The notes under the pieces: generated by a model
Database searches by the model: none
The model's input: only the letters and a program-made list of their open reading frames with translations
What the model was told of the DNA's origin: nothing
In this document: positions 17,918 through 27,049 of the stretch, piece by piece
How positions within the stretch are numbered: position 1 is the first letter of the stretch
Layout: each line of letters begins with the position of its first letter
Translations under genes and position numbers: made by a program
From: Neptunomonas concharum
Lineage (GTDB): Bacteria > Pseudomonadota > Gammaproteobacteria > Pseudomonadales > Balneatricaceae
Reading direction: 5' to 3'
Assembly (NCBI RefSeq): GCF_008630635.1
Contig: NZ_CP043869.1
Span: 2,355,160-2,419,159 of the forward strand
Length of the DNA stretch: 64,000 nucleotides

Positions 17918-19360
17918 ATGAATAACAATATATCTTCAAATCATAGAAATTTTGATTTAGAAGCAGCCTTAGAAATACATAAGCTACAAAAAGCATCACA
18001 TTTATTGTCTTTGAATCCACCATTAGAGGAGAGGTTAAGTAACCTTAACACGCTTGAGAATTTACTCCTCGAAAATAAACAAGAGATTGCTATAGCTTTA
18101 AATAAGGACTACGGAAATCGATCTATTCACGAAACATTGCTTGCGGAAGTTTTCACTGCTGTCGACGGAATACGTTATGCAAAAAAAAATCTCCGAAAAT
18201 GGACTAAGCCACAAAAAAGAAGTCACTCCATTTGGTTTTTGGGAGTAAAGAATACACTTATTGCTCAACCCAAAGGAGTTGTTGGGGTTATTAGCCCATG
18301 GAATTACCCTCTGTTTCTTTTTGTTAGCCCTGTTACATCAGCTTTTGCAGCTGGAAATCGATGTATGGTTAAAATGGCAAAAGAATCATCTAATCTTTCA
18401 AAACTTTTAAAAAACTTAGTTGATCATTACTTTGATACAGCAACACTTGCTATCATACCTGATATTTCAGGCAGTGATTTTACTAAAATACCATTTGACC
18501 ACTTAGTATTTACCGGATCGGCTAGTACAGCACGTTACGTCATGGCAGCAGCCTCAAAAAATCTAACACCGATAACACTAGAACTAGGTGGAAAATCACC
18601 CTGCATTGTCGATTCCTCTTATGATCATTCTATTGCCGCTAAGCGCATCATGTACTTTAAAACACTGAATGCAGGGCAAACCTGTGTTGCACCTGATTAC
18701 GTTTTTGTTCATGAAGATAAATTGAATGAATTTATCCATCAGTGTAAGAAAGCCACTCAAGATCGCTACAGCTCAATTGAAGGGTTAGACTATACAAGTA
18801 TCATTTCTGAAGAGGCATTAAACCGTCTTCAAAACCATATAGATGATGCAAAAAATAAAGGAGCAAAAGTATATAATCTCATGAGAGATAGTAAAACAGA
18901 ATGTATAGTAGGTAAAAAAAAATTAGCTCCTCATATTGTCATAGGTATGAGTGATGACTCTTCAATAATGCAAGAAGAAATATTTGGTCCATTACTGCCT
19001 ATAAAAACATATAAAGATATGTCCACTGTATCCAAGTATATTAATTCACACGCAAACCCTTTAGGGTTGTACGTCTTTAGCCATAGAAAGTCATTTCAAA
19101 ATTATTTCTTAAACAATACACTATCTGGCGCAATCGCCATTAATGACTGTGCACTACAAGTTGCACAGCATGATATGCCTTTTGGTGGAATAGGCGAAAG
19201 TGGAATGGGACACTATCATGCGCATGAAGGCTTTAAAGAATTTTCCAAGCTAAAACCTATTTTTAAACAAGCAAAGTTTTCCAGCATTGAATTACTCTAC
19301 CCCCCTTACGGAAAGCGATTTGATTTTATACTAAAAGCAATGTTAAAACTAAAAATATAA
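17918..19360 (+). CDS. aldehyde dehydrogenase, coniferyl-aldehyde-dehydrogenase type
   Basis: 480 aa, NAD(P)-dependent ALDH superfamily. Visible: VISPWNYPLFL, nucleotide-loop FTGSASTARYV, Glu of LELGGKSP, catalytic Cys of GQTCVAPDY, and EEIFGPLLPI. Absence of an N-terminal extension, the GESGMGHYHAHEGFKEFS block and the membrane-tail-like PPYGKRFDFILKAML C-terminus are typical of CalB-like/fatty-aldehyde enzymes. Good shine-dalgarno (AAAGGG). Likely oxidises an aryl or long-chain aldehyde made by the neighbouring system. Confidence 0.9.
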   Translation: MNNNISSNHRNFDLEAALEIHKLQKASHLLSLNPPLEERLSNLNTLENLLLENKQEIAIALNKDYGNRSIHETLLAEVFTAVDGIRYAKKNLRKWTKPQKRSHSIWFLGVKNTLIAQPKGVVGVISPWNYPLFLFVSPVTSAFAAGNRCMVKMAKESSNLSKLLKNLVDHYFDTATLAIIPDISGSDFTKIPFDHLVFTGSASTARYVMAAASKNLTPITLELGGKSPCIVDSSYDHSIAAKRIMYFKTLNAGQTCVAPDYVFVHEDKLNEFIHQCKKATQDRYSSIEGLDYTSIISEEALNRLQNHIDDAKNKGAKVYNLMRDSKTECIVGKKKLAPHIVIGMSDDSSIMQEEIFGPLLPIKTYKDMSTVSKYINSHANPLGLYVFSHRKSFQNYFLNNTLSGAIAINDCALQVAQHDMPFGGIGESGMGHYHAHEGFKEFSKLKPIFKQAKFSSIELLYPPYGKRFDFILKAMLKLKI

Positions 19361-19399
19361 TACTAATTAGATGTAAAAAACTTCATTACTCTGTAATAA

Positions 19400-19431
19400 A
19401 AATGGTGAGTGTTTCAATAGAAACCCTCACC
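19400..19431 (-). terminator. rho-independent-type terminator of the RND operon
   Basis: On the minus strand GGTGAG...CTCACC with an inner GAAA/TTTC stem (interrupted by 2 bp) is followed by ATTTTTATT. It lies between two convergent genes. Confidence 0.65.
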
Positions 19432-19440
19432 TTAGAGATT

Positions 19441-21777
19441 TTACTTATTAGTTTTTTCTTGTGGACCGTATAGAATAACCGCAAGTGCAGGTAGAATTGT
19501 TAATGCTCCTATCATATTCCAAATAAACATAAAAGTTAGCAACACACCCATATCAGCTTGAAATTTGATGGGAGAGAAAATCCAAGTGGCCACACCAATA
19601 GCAAGAGTGATACCTGTAAAAGAAACAGCTTTTCCTGTTGTTTTTAGTGTCTCTAAATACGACATTTTCATTGAGTGCCCTAACTTGAGATAGGATTGTA
19701 GCCGACTGAATATATATATTCCGTAATCTACGCCTATACCTACTCCCAATGCAATAACTGGCAGCGTCGCTACTTTAACCCCAATTCCCATCGCGACCAT
19801 CAATGCTTGGCAGAGAATAGAAGTTAAAACAAGGGGCAAGACAATACACATTGTTGCACGCCATGAACCGAACATTAGTAAGCACATTGCAGCCACAGCA
19901 ATATATACATAAATAAGCATCTCATATTGCGCATGATCGATAACTTCGTTTGTCGCTGCCTCGTACGCCGCGCTACCGTCTCCTAGACGAATCCAAATAT
20001 CATTATCATTATGAGTGTTTGCAAAACGCCTAACCACACCGACTACTGCCGATAGTGTAGTTTGTTTGTGATCACTTAATTCAACTGTGATTATATGCTT
20101 TGAGCAATTACCTCTATCCGAAACTACAGCTAATCCGATATTCGACACAGCACGACTAAGCACACGTTCATCACGAGGTAATGCCATCATTTTAAGGTTA
20201 CCCTCGTTGCCCAAATACCGGCTTATTTTGGCACGAGTTGCTGGTGAAGAAACTTTTTGGACACCCTCAACATTTTGCAACTCCCAACCGAGCCGATCTA
20301 TCAACTCAATCACCTTAAATGTCTCACACTGTCCAATTGGTGTTTCAACAAATACATTTAGAATGTCTGTGCTGGTGGAAAAATTAGAGGTTATATAAAG
20401 ATTATCTTGGTTGTAGCGCGAATCACTTCGTAATTCTGGGGCGCCCTGTTGTAAATCTCCTATCTTAATTTGTAAACTATATTCAAACCCAATTAGAGAC
20501 GCGGCTAACGTAATCAAGAGTACAACTTGTGCCCTTTTGGGTTCTGCAAAGCGCCCTAACCATGCCAGAAACGTGTTTTTCTGCTCGAGTTTGTATTGAG
20601 CATGCTCTACACACTGCTGAGTTACTCCAACATAAGACATAATAATAGGCAGCAATACAAGGTTTGCAAAAATAACAACTACCACTCCCATACATGCAAC
20701 AATAGCAAGATCTTTAATTGCACCTATATCAATTATAAATAGCATTGCAAAGCCAATACCATCACTCACTAACGCAACCAATCCAGCCTTATGCAATAAG
20801 TGAAATGATACTTTCGCAGAATCTATATTCGAGCGTCCTTTGGCAACTTCATGAGAAAATGCATTAATAACTTGTACACCATGACTTACGGCTATTGCAA
20901 AAATAAGAAAAGGAACAAGGATTGAGTAAACCCCAAGATCAAACCCAAGCAGATTAAGTACTCCAAGCTGGCAGATGACCGCAATGATAGAGCACATAAT
21001 AGGGACCAATGTTGCTTTTAGACAACGAGAGTATTGATACAGCAACACCATGGTTATAAATGCTGCTATAAAGAAATAAATAGCGACTTGTTCAAATCCA
21101 TCAACAAGATCAGATATTTTTTGTAGCTCTCCAATAACATAAATATCCAAACCTAGGGCTTGGTATTTTTCTCGAATATGGTCTAAATGATCAGTAAATT
21201 CATGTGTATCTAGTCGTTCGCCTGTGGTTGGGCTGTACGTAAGCACCTCAAAACTAATCATAGAGGATTTAAAATCGTTTGCAACGTAGCTACCAACAAT
21301 CCCCGCATTGAGGATATTGTTTCTGATTTTAACCATAGACTCGGGGCTATCAACTAAAATATTATTATCAAGAACAGGACCGCTATCAAACCCTTCTGGA
21401 GTAATACCAAACCAAAGCATATTAGGAGCCCAAAGTGACTTTAAACCCGCAGTATCAACCCCCTTTAGCAAAGAAACTTCATCATTCAACTTTTGGAGTT
21501 TAAGTAGATAATCATACTCAAGAATATTTCTACCCTGATTTGCCACCGCTATCCTAATAAAACTACCTCCAACTTTATCATCTCTAAATTTTTTAGAATT
21601 TTCTATAAACTCATGGCTTGCTGGCAGGAGTCTTTCTAACCGCGTATCAGCATTAATAAAAGACGCTCTATACCCCAAAAATATTGTTAAAATAGTAGTT
21701 GCGATCAGAAACAAAAATCGGTGTTTAAAAAGCTGCTCTGTGAGTACAGAAAACTTATAAATATATAGATTATTCAT
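19441..21777 (-). CDS. RND-superfamily (MMPL/HpnN-like) transporter
   Basis: 778 aa. Two repeats, each with one TM helix, a large periplasmic loop, then a cluster of five TM helices: TM1 near 18-37, cluster about 225-385, TM7 near 418-437, cluster about 630-770. GVGIGVDYGIYIFSRL and the matching AIAVSHGVQVINAF segment are the equivalent of RND TM4/TM10. This single-gene family moves lipids or hydrophobic compounds rather than acting in a TolC tripartite pump. Last gene of the DUF1302 operon, starting 1 bp after the previous stop. Confidence 0.88.
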   Translation of the reverse strand: MNNLYIYKFSVLTEQLFKHRFLFLIATTILTIFLGYRASFINADTRLERLLPASHEFIENSKKFRDDKVGGSFIRIAVANQGRNILEYDYLLKLQKLNDEVSLLKGVDTAGLKSLWAPNMLWFGITPEGFDSGPVLDNNILVDSPESMVKIRNNILNAGIVGSYVANDFKSSMISFEVLTYSPTTGERLDTHEFTDHLDHIREKYQALGLDIYVIGELQKISDLVDGFEQVAIYFFIAAFITMVLLYQYSRCLKATLVPIMCSIIAVICQLGVLNLLGFDLGVYSILVPFLIFAIAVSHGVQVINAFSHEVAKGRSNIDSAKVSFHLLHKAGLVALVSDGIGFAMLFIIDIGAIKDLAIVACMGVVVVIFANLVLLPIIMSYVGVTQQCVEHAQYKLEQKNTFLAWLGRFAEPKRAQVVLLITLAASLIGFEYSLQIKIGDLQQGAPELRSDSRYNQDNLYITSNFSTSTDILNVFVETPIGQCETFKVIELIDRLGWELQNVEGVQKVSSPATRAKISRYLGNEGNLKMMALPRDERVLSRAVSNIGLAVVSDRGNCSKHIITVELSDHKQTTLSAVVGVVRRFANTHNDNDIWIRLGDGSAAYEAATNEVIDHAQYEMLIYVYIAVAAMCLLMFGSWRATMCIVLPLVLTSILCQALMVAMGIGVKVATLPVIALGVGIGVDYGIYIFSRLQSYLKLGHSMKMSYLETLKTTGKAVSFTGITLAIGVATWIFSPIKFQADMGVLLTFMFIWNMIGALTILPALAVILYGPQEKTNK

Positions 21778-21778
21778 A

Positions 21779-22798
21779 CTATTTCCTCTGCGTACCTAAT
21801 GAGCTTACCGATATAATCTGAATCCCTCCTAAGCCTACAATCCCAATTAATTCTTTATCTAGTAGCTCTATACCACTCAATGGAAGCCCTGTTTCAGAAG
21901 AGGACAATTTGGACAGTTTTGTATCTAAATCAACGACTACTACAGCCCCATCCGCTGCAGAAAGTAGTGCCCTTCTTTCATTTAACCAAACTCCACTACT
22001 CAGGCCCGCCTGCGTTCCTGTCTCTATTTGTGTCCAATTTTCACCGTTATCCTCAGACAACATCAGCACACCACCGACACCAAATGCTAATATGCTGTCT
22101 GAACCGGCTTCATTCCCCTGCACAATCAGTCCATGAAATGAGCCTTTATGAGAAGTCCTAAGTGCTTGAAAGTTTTCGCCATGATCAGTTGACCTGAAAA
22201 TCAAACCGGACTCAGATGCGATGTAAATATTGCCTTTCGAGCCGGCTCCTATAGAAAAAAGATGCCATTCGTCATCATTATCTATATGTGTTTGCCAATT
22301 TTCCCATGTATGCCCGCCATCGGAAGTACGAAGTAATGTATTGAAGGCACCTACCGCATAGCCTTGCTGAATATCCTGAAACCAAACGTCCAACAGTGAC
22401 CCCTTTGATTCACCTGCCCTAGCATCGTATTGATGTATCCACTTCTGACCACCATTATTGGTTTTTAAAATGACTTGATCTTCACCAACAGCCCAACCTG
22501 TTTTACCATCCGGAAAGAACACCGCATTTAAGTGTGTGCTAGAGGGCACATCCGCTTGAAGCCATGATAGCCCCCGGTTATCTGAATAAATGATGATACC
22601 TCTTTCACCAACACATACTGTTCGTGTAGGAATAGTAACGATATCCAAAAGTAAGGCATATTTAGCGATAGAGGACGGGATGGGCGCGATATCTAGCGGG
22701 TCTTGATACTCAGCATACGCTGAACAGCTCAGCAGTGAGCAAATAAATATCTTCAGGGCTAATTGATTTATACTGTGTTTGAAAGTTGAATAGTACAT
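21779..22798 (-). CDS. exported Ycf48/BNR-type beta-propeller protein
   Basis: 339 aa with a signal peptide (to about residue 29, SCSAYA). Repeated blades of the BNR/Ycf48 kind: SDNRGLSWLQ, TNNGGQKWIHQ, TSDGGHTWENW, STDHGENFQAL, SEDNGENWTQI, each about 40-48 residues apart. Immediately precedes and is presumably coupled to the RND transporter. Likely a periplasmic partner of that transporter; family name is clear, function is inferred from context. Confidence 0.86.
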   Translation of the reverse strand: MYYSTFKHSINQLALKIFICSLLSCSAYAEYQDPLDIAPIPSSIAKYALLLDIVTIPTRTVCVGERGIIIYSDNRGLSWLQADVPSSTHLNAVFFPDGKTGWAVGEDQVILKTNNGGQKWIHQYDARAGESKGSLLDVWFQDIQQGYAVGAFNTLLRTSDGGHTWENWQTHIDNDDEWHLFSIGAGSKGNIYIASESGLIFRSTDHGENFQALRTSHKGSFHGLIVQGNEAGSDSILAFGVGGVLMLSEDNGENWTQIETGTQAGLSSGVWLNERRALLSAADGAVVVVDLDTKLSKLSSSETGLPLSGIELLDKELIGIVGLGGIQIISVSSLGTQRK

Positions 22799-22825
22799 TT
22801 AATATTCTTCTTGAGCGAATAAAAT

Positions 22826-22846
22826 GGGGGACAAAGAGTGCCCCCT
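22826..22846 (-). terminator. attenuator-like hairpin inside the DUF1302 operon
   Basis: A 5-bp G/C stem (GGGGG with CCCCC) followed on the minus strand by ATTTTATT, between DUF1329 and the propeller gene. It may lower expression of the propeller and transporter relative to the first two genes. Confidence 0.45.
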
Positions 22847-22856
22847 ATAGAGCGGT

Positions 22857-24212
22857 TTAGCGCCCTCTACGACGAAGCGCAGCCGCAGTAAAGTAGGACG
22901 CATTAGGTGGAGTGGCCGCAAAGTTATATCCTATTCCTTCAGCGGGAAGGCCAATTACATGATACCCCCCCTCCTTCAGGTCAATATTGGTATATGCACC
23001 TGCAGAAACAAGTGGAATTTCCGGAGCTACAACAGGATAAGAGTACCCAATACGCCAGAGTTCACCGCTGCCATCATAGCGTTCAGAGGCTAGAATTCTC
23101 CAACTATCTTCATCAAGATATTTTATTCGCTTCTGATATAAATGCCTCTGACCTTCCTTAACAGTGCCTTCAACAACCCAAACCCGGTGTAATTCATAGC
23201 GTATTAAGTCAGGGTTGATATATGGAGTTGTTGTAATATCCGCTATTTTATTTTTAGGTGAGTTAAGCCGGTTATTGTTATACGGCACATACATCTCTTT
23301 CTTGCCAATTAATGTCCAGTCATAACGCTCGGGAGAGCCACTGTAGACGTCAACATCATCAATAACATTTAAAGCTCTATCTGGCGTATCAAATTTCAAA
23401 CTAGGTGCCCTTCTTACACGTCTTTCGCCTGGATCATAGCTCCATGCTTGACGCGGTGCTTTTGATGCATTGACACTATCGATAACAACAACCCCCTCTC
23501 CCGCATCACGCGCTGGTTGTGTATACTGAACCGATGTTTTGAACAGAACATCTTCGTTCTTAGATGTTGTAGCCAAATCTTGGAAGGGACTGTACATCAT
23601 CATTTCGTATGTCCAGTCCTGACGCTGACCATTGTTAAAGATAATCGCTTCCTGAGCGGTTACACTTCGGACTGCAGAGTTTGGATTACTTAACAAGTAA
23701 TTCCATATTGCTTCACTTCCAGACTTGGGAATTGGAAACGGTATACCACCTGCGGCGCCTTCAACACCTTTGCCCTCATCCACTAACTTAGCTGACGTAG
23801 CATTGTTTTTAGTTGCACTATAAAAGGCATCTGGAAAAGCTGCCGTACGACGTGTGGGATAAATATCCATTCGAAAATCATCAGGATAAATTTCAAATAA
23901 GGCTCTTGTTCCCGGAGTTAACTGATCTGCGTAATTTTTGTAATTAGCAGATGTAATCGTGAACACGACCTTGTCTTGGCTGTATGGGTTAGGACGATCA
24001 AACTCTTCATTAGGCCATCCTGGAAGAGGGCTTGTTAAACCACCTGTCCATGCTGGGATGGAGCCATCAGCGTTTCCCTTTCTCTCTGCCCCTACTGGAG
24101 TTAAATCAGTAACCAACCTCTCTGATTCTTCAGGGCTTACCGCTGCAAATACAACTGAACATCCTAGAAGAAAAGGAGCTACCAAAATGCCTAAAACTTT
24201 TTGCTTACACAT
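22857..24212 (-). CDS. DUF1329 exported protein
   Basis: 451 aa from the ATG at 24212 (AGAGG 8 nt upstream), preferred to 24233. Signal peptide with a possible lipobox (FLLGC). Typical DUF1329 features: GNADGSIPAWTGG, FDRPNPYSQDKVVFTIT, PRQAWSYDPGERRVRRAPS, YDWTLIGKKEMYVPYNN. Members have a lipoprotein-carrier-like fold and nearly always pair with DUF1302. Second gene of the operon, 26 bp after DUF1302. Confidence 0.9.
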   Translation of the reverse strand: MCKQKVLGILVAPFLLGCSVVFAAVSPEESERLVTDLTPVGAERKGNADGSIPAWTGGLTSPLPGWPNEEFDRPNPYSQDKVVFTITSANYKNYADQLTPGTRALFEIYPDDFRMDIYPTRRTAAFPDAFYSATKNNATSAKLVDEGKGVEGAAGGIPFPIPKSGSEAIWNYLLSNPNSAVRSVTAQEAIIFNNGQRQDWTYEMMMYSPFQDLATTSKNEDVLFKTSVQYTQPARDAGEGVVVIDSVNASKAPRQAWSYDPGERRVRRAPSLKFDTPDRALNVIDDVDVYSGSPERYDWTLIGKKEMYVPYNNNRLNSPKNKIADITTTPYINPDLIRYELHRVWVVEGTVKEGQRHLYQKRIKYLDEDSWRILASERYDGSGELWRIGYSYPVVAPEIPLVSAGAYTNIDLKEGGYHVIGLPAEGIGYNFAATPPNASYFTAAALRRRGR

Positions 24213-24238
24213 AATACTAACCTCTCGGAACACTCGTA

Positions 24239-25915
24239 TTAAAACTTGTAATTGATAGAAAACTGGTAGCTATCCAAATCTTCATAATCAGACTCTTCTT
24301 GATCAAAGCGGTTGTAACCCAGTGATGCTTCCCATTCATTACTGAAATTAGCTTTCAATGTTGTGGACAACTGCGTTCGGCCTTCAGCAAAGTTGCCATA
24401 GAAGTGAGAGTAGCCTTCAATGTCGTGTTGCAAAAACACCGTTAGTGATAGGTCTACGGCTGGAAGGACAGAAAACCATGTGCCGGTCCATTGGCCGGCA
24501 ACGCCATAGGAAATATTATCTGCCGATTGAGTCGAACCAATAAGGTTATTAGACCCGTCTCGCGTAACCGATTGGTGGACTGTTACATTACGCGCATTTC
24601 CACTGAGATAGTCGATACCAAATTGAGTAAGCACCTGTTGGGAATCAATACCTAAAAAGCCTTTCCCTCCAACCCAGAGAGTATTTACCGTTAGATTAAG
24701 CGTATCGTGTTTGCTTACCCCCAAAGACCCAGGAGCAGCACCAAAAGCACCAATGCCGCTATTCAAATTCATCAAAGGACGGTCAGGCCTATACGCAATT
24801 TCTCCTGCAATCGCTATACCGCCTATGGTGGTGGCTAAACTAGCGCCAAACATATCAATGTTTTCAGGCCAGAACTGGCGCGCACAAAGCAAAGAAGTAA
24901 ATGAACAAGCGCCACCATTAGTAGCATTTAGCGCGGAAAGATCTACTGTAGACTCAAAGAAAGCTAGTTTTTCATGATAACGGCTATAATAAACCCCAAA
25001 CTCATAGTCATCCCCTATCAATCCGCGATATGAAATACCCCATTGGCCCGTATCGTCAGGAGTACGTTCACTATCAACATAACTAATATCATTGGGTAAT
25101 CCCAGAAATGCCCCCGACCTCACTATAGTCTCAGAATTACCACGATATAGTGGATCAGCACCATATTGAGTACCAGCAATTGGCATTTCTGAACGGAGCC
25201 ATTCTGCTTGATAATAAGCGGACAGTGCTCCGGTATCACCTATACCTAGCTGCCCATAAAGCGTGTTAGTCCCTACAAATGCTTGCTTAAATTCAGTCCC
25301 AGGTGTAGTTAACTTGCTAATATTGAGAGGAGTTTGAGTTGAAACACCATCAAGAAAGAAAAGTCCCTCGCCCCAATTTATAACCTGCTTCCCTAGTCTA
25401 ATTTCAAGAGGTTTCTCTCCTATATTAAACTCACCGTATACATATACATCCAATAGATTGAACGTGTTTCCAGCGTAATCCTTTGCCGCATTAGACCAAC
25501 GCCCAGCCGATCCTAATCCATTGCCGCCGAGCAACACCGTAGACAATGGATCTATAGCCCCCGAGTCCATAATCTTAGAATCATATTGATAGGCAGCTGA
25601 CATAATTAAACCGTAGTTACGCCAACCCATATCGAGATCCAATCCAGCGCTGTATATATTACTGAATTGATCCCCAGCATTTGGCACCCGAAGCTCAGTA
25701 AGTTCGTTCAAACCTAGCGCATTAGGATCAGCTTGTTTATTTTCAGCACGGATCGATGTTGCATAACCCAACGTAACATCCAAATTCCCAGTTAGCTCAC
25801 TATCACTGCTAAAAGGGAGCTGGACTGCGTGGGATACGTTTGAAAAGAGTAATGCACCCAAACTAACAACAGAGAGCAATACAGCTCTTCGTTGCTCAAT
25901 GGCAATATCTCGCAT
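24239..25915 (-). CDS. DUF1302 outer-membrane protein
   Basis: 558 aa with a signal peptide (to about residue 30, NVSHA). DUF1302 features: ELTGNLDVTLGYATSIRAE, LRLGKQVINWGEGLFF, alternating amphipathic strands and a terminal aromatic residue (INYKF), as in outer-membrane beta-barrels. First gene of the four-gene operon. Presumed to let a hydrophobic compound cross the outer membrane, working with DUF1329 and the RND protein; this is inference. Confidence 0.9.
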   Translation of the reverse strand: MRDIAIEQRRAVLLSVVSLGALLFSNVSHAVQLPFSSDSELTGNLDVTLGYATSIRAENKQADPNALGLNELTELRVPNAGDQFSNIYSAGLDLDMGWRNYGLIMSAAYQYDSKIMDSGAIDPLSTVLLGGNGLGSAGRWSNAAKDYAGNTFNLLDVYVYGEFNIGEKPLEIRLGKQVINWGEGLFFLDGVSTQTPLNISKLTTPGTEFKQAFVGTNTLYGQLGIGDTGALSAYYQAEWLRSEMPIAGTQYGADPLYRGNSETIVRSGAFLGLPNDISYVDSERTPDDTGQWGISYRGLIGDDYEFGVYYSRYHEKLAFFESTVDLSALNATNGGACSFTSLLCARQFWPENIDMFGASLATTIGGIAIAGEIAYRPDRPLMNLNSGIGAFGAAPGSLGVSKHDTLNLTVNTLWVGGKGFLGIDSQQVLTQFGIDYLSGNARNVTVHQSVTRDGSNNLIGSTQSADNISYGVAGQWTGTWFSVLPAVDLSLTVFLQHDIEGYSHFYGNFAEGRTQLSTTLKANFSNEWEASLGYNRFDQEESDYEDLDSYQFSINYKF

Positions 25916-26390
25916 GTTGCGACCTCATTATTATATTTATTTGAGTTCAATCGCTTTTGATGAGCAAGATCACCTTATCGGAACCACCAACCCTGCAAAG
26001 TAGGGCACTATGCATTGCAAAGAGAATCTCAGTTTTCAAAAACCAGAGCTTTATTCAAAGTATCGGTTTTTATTGGACTTGACCCTAGATAGGTAAATCA
26101 GCACACCAAAAGTTACATATAAGCTACCATTCGCCATCCAAAGCAACCCGACATACAGTGCCACTTGATCTAACATCTAACGCCAAATTGGTAGTGTTTA
26201 AAAACGATAGGAAAATCTGAAGTCTAATTCTGATATTAGGCGTATTAATACATCTAGATACTCAGGCCTATATTCAAACATAGGCCAAGTAACTCGCTCG
26301 CAATATTAGTCTAAAAAAAACTGTAAAGGGGTGAATAATATCGTAGTGAAGGTTTGCGCAAGCCCTCTCGTCATTTTTTCTTTGTATTTT
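25916..26390. other. 475-bp promoter region of the DUF1302 operon
   Basis: No supported ORF. It lies upstream of DUF1302 and downstream of the response regulator, both minus-strand. Contains the decamer GACCCTAGAT (26081-26090) shared with the aldehyde dehydrogenase promoter, and a near-palindrome GGTTTGCGCAAGCC (26350-26363) just after the regulator gene. No clear sigma-70 pair was assigned. Confidence 0.5.
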
Positions 26391-27029
26391 TCAAACGATA
26401 TTGTTTTCGATTGCGTATTTCGCAAGGCCAGCAGCCGTTTGGATATTGAGCTTTTGTTTGATGTTTTGACGGTGGGTTTCGACTGTTCTAACGGAGATAT
26501 CCAGCTTGCGCGCGATATCTTTGTTACTGCCGCCTTCTGCTAAGAGCTTCAGCACGCTCTCTTCTCGCTTAGTCAGGCAGGGACGATCTTCATTGTATGA
26601 ATGTTTATTATCCGGAGCAAACTGCTTTACAAGCGCCTCGGATGCCCGTGAGCTGAAATAGGTTCCTCCTTGGTTGACCACTTCAATCGCTCTTACCAAT
26701 TCTTCTGATGCGACGTCCTTGAGGACATAGCCCGCTGCGCCAGACTGCATCAGTTGCAGGATATATTCACGGTTTTCATGCATGGATAAAATCAGTACAC
26801 GACAAGCAGGAAAGCGTAACTGCATCTCTTTTGTTGCTTCAAGGCCGTTCATCACCGGCATGGATACATCCATCAGTACAACAGCGGGGGATAAACTTTC
26901 AGCCAGTTCAAGCGCTTCTAGCCCATTACTCGCTTGCCCTACGACCTCAATCCCAGGTTCACTGGATAAACAAGCATTAATGCCGTCCAATACCAATGGG
27001 TGATCATCCACTAATAACACTCGTATCAT
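26391..27029 (-). CDS. NarL/FixJ-family response regulator
   Basis: 212 aa. Receiver domain with VDDHP acidic pocket, phospho-acceptor Asp in VLMDVSMPVMNG (about 54) and Lys in VLKD; C-terminal LuxR helix-turn-helix (LTKREESVLKLLAEGGSNKD, then TVETHRQNIKQKL). It follows its sensor kinase by about 20 bp, so the two are co-transcribed. The DUF1302 operon lies directly downstream and is a plausible target. Confidence 0.93.
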   Translation of the reverse strand: MIRVLLVDDHPLVLDGINACLSSEPGIEVVGQASNGLEALELAESLSPAVVLMDVSMPVMNGLEATKEMQLRFPACRVLILSMHENREYILQLMQSGAAGYVLKDVASEELVRAIEVVNQGGTYFSSRASEALVKQFAPDNKHSYNEDRPCLTKREESVLKLLAEGGSNKDIARKLDISVRTVETHRQNIKQKLNIQTAAGLAKYAIENNIV

Positions 27030-27049
27030 TTTGCTTCCTCTGTACGCAT

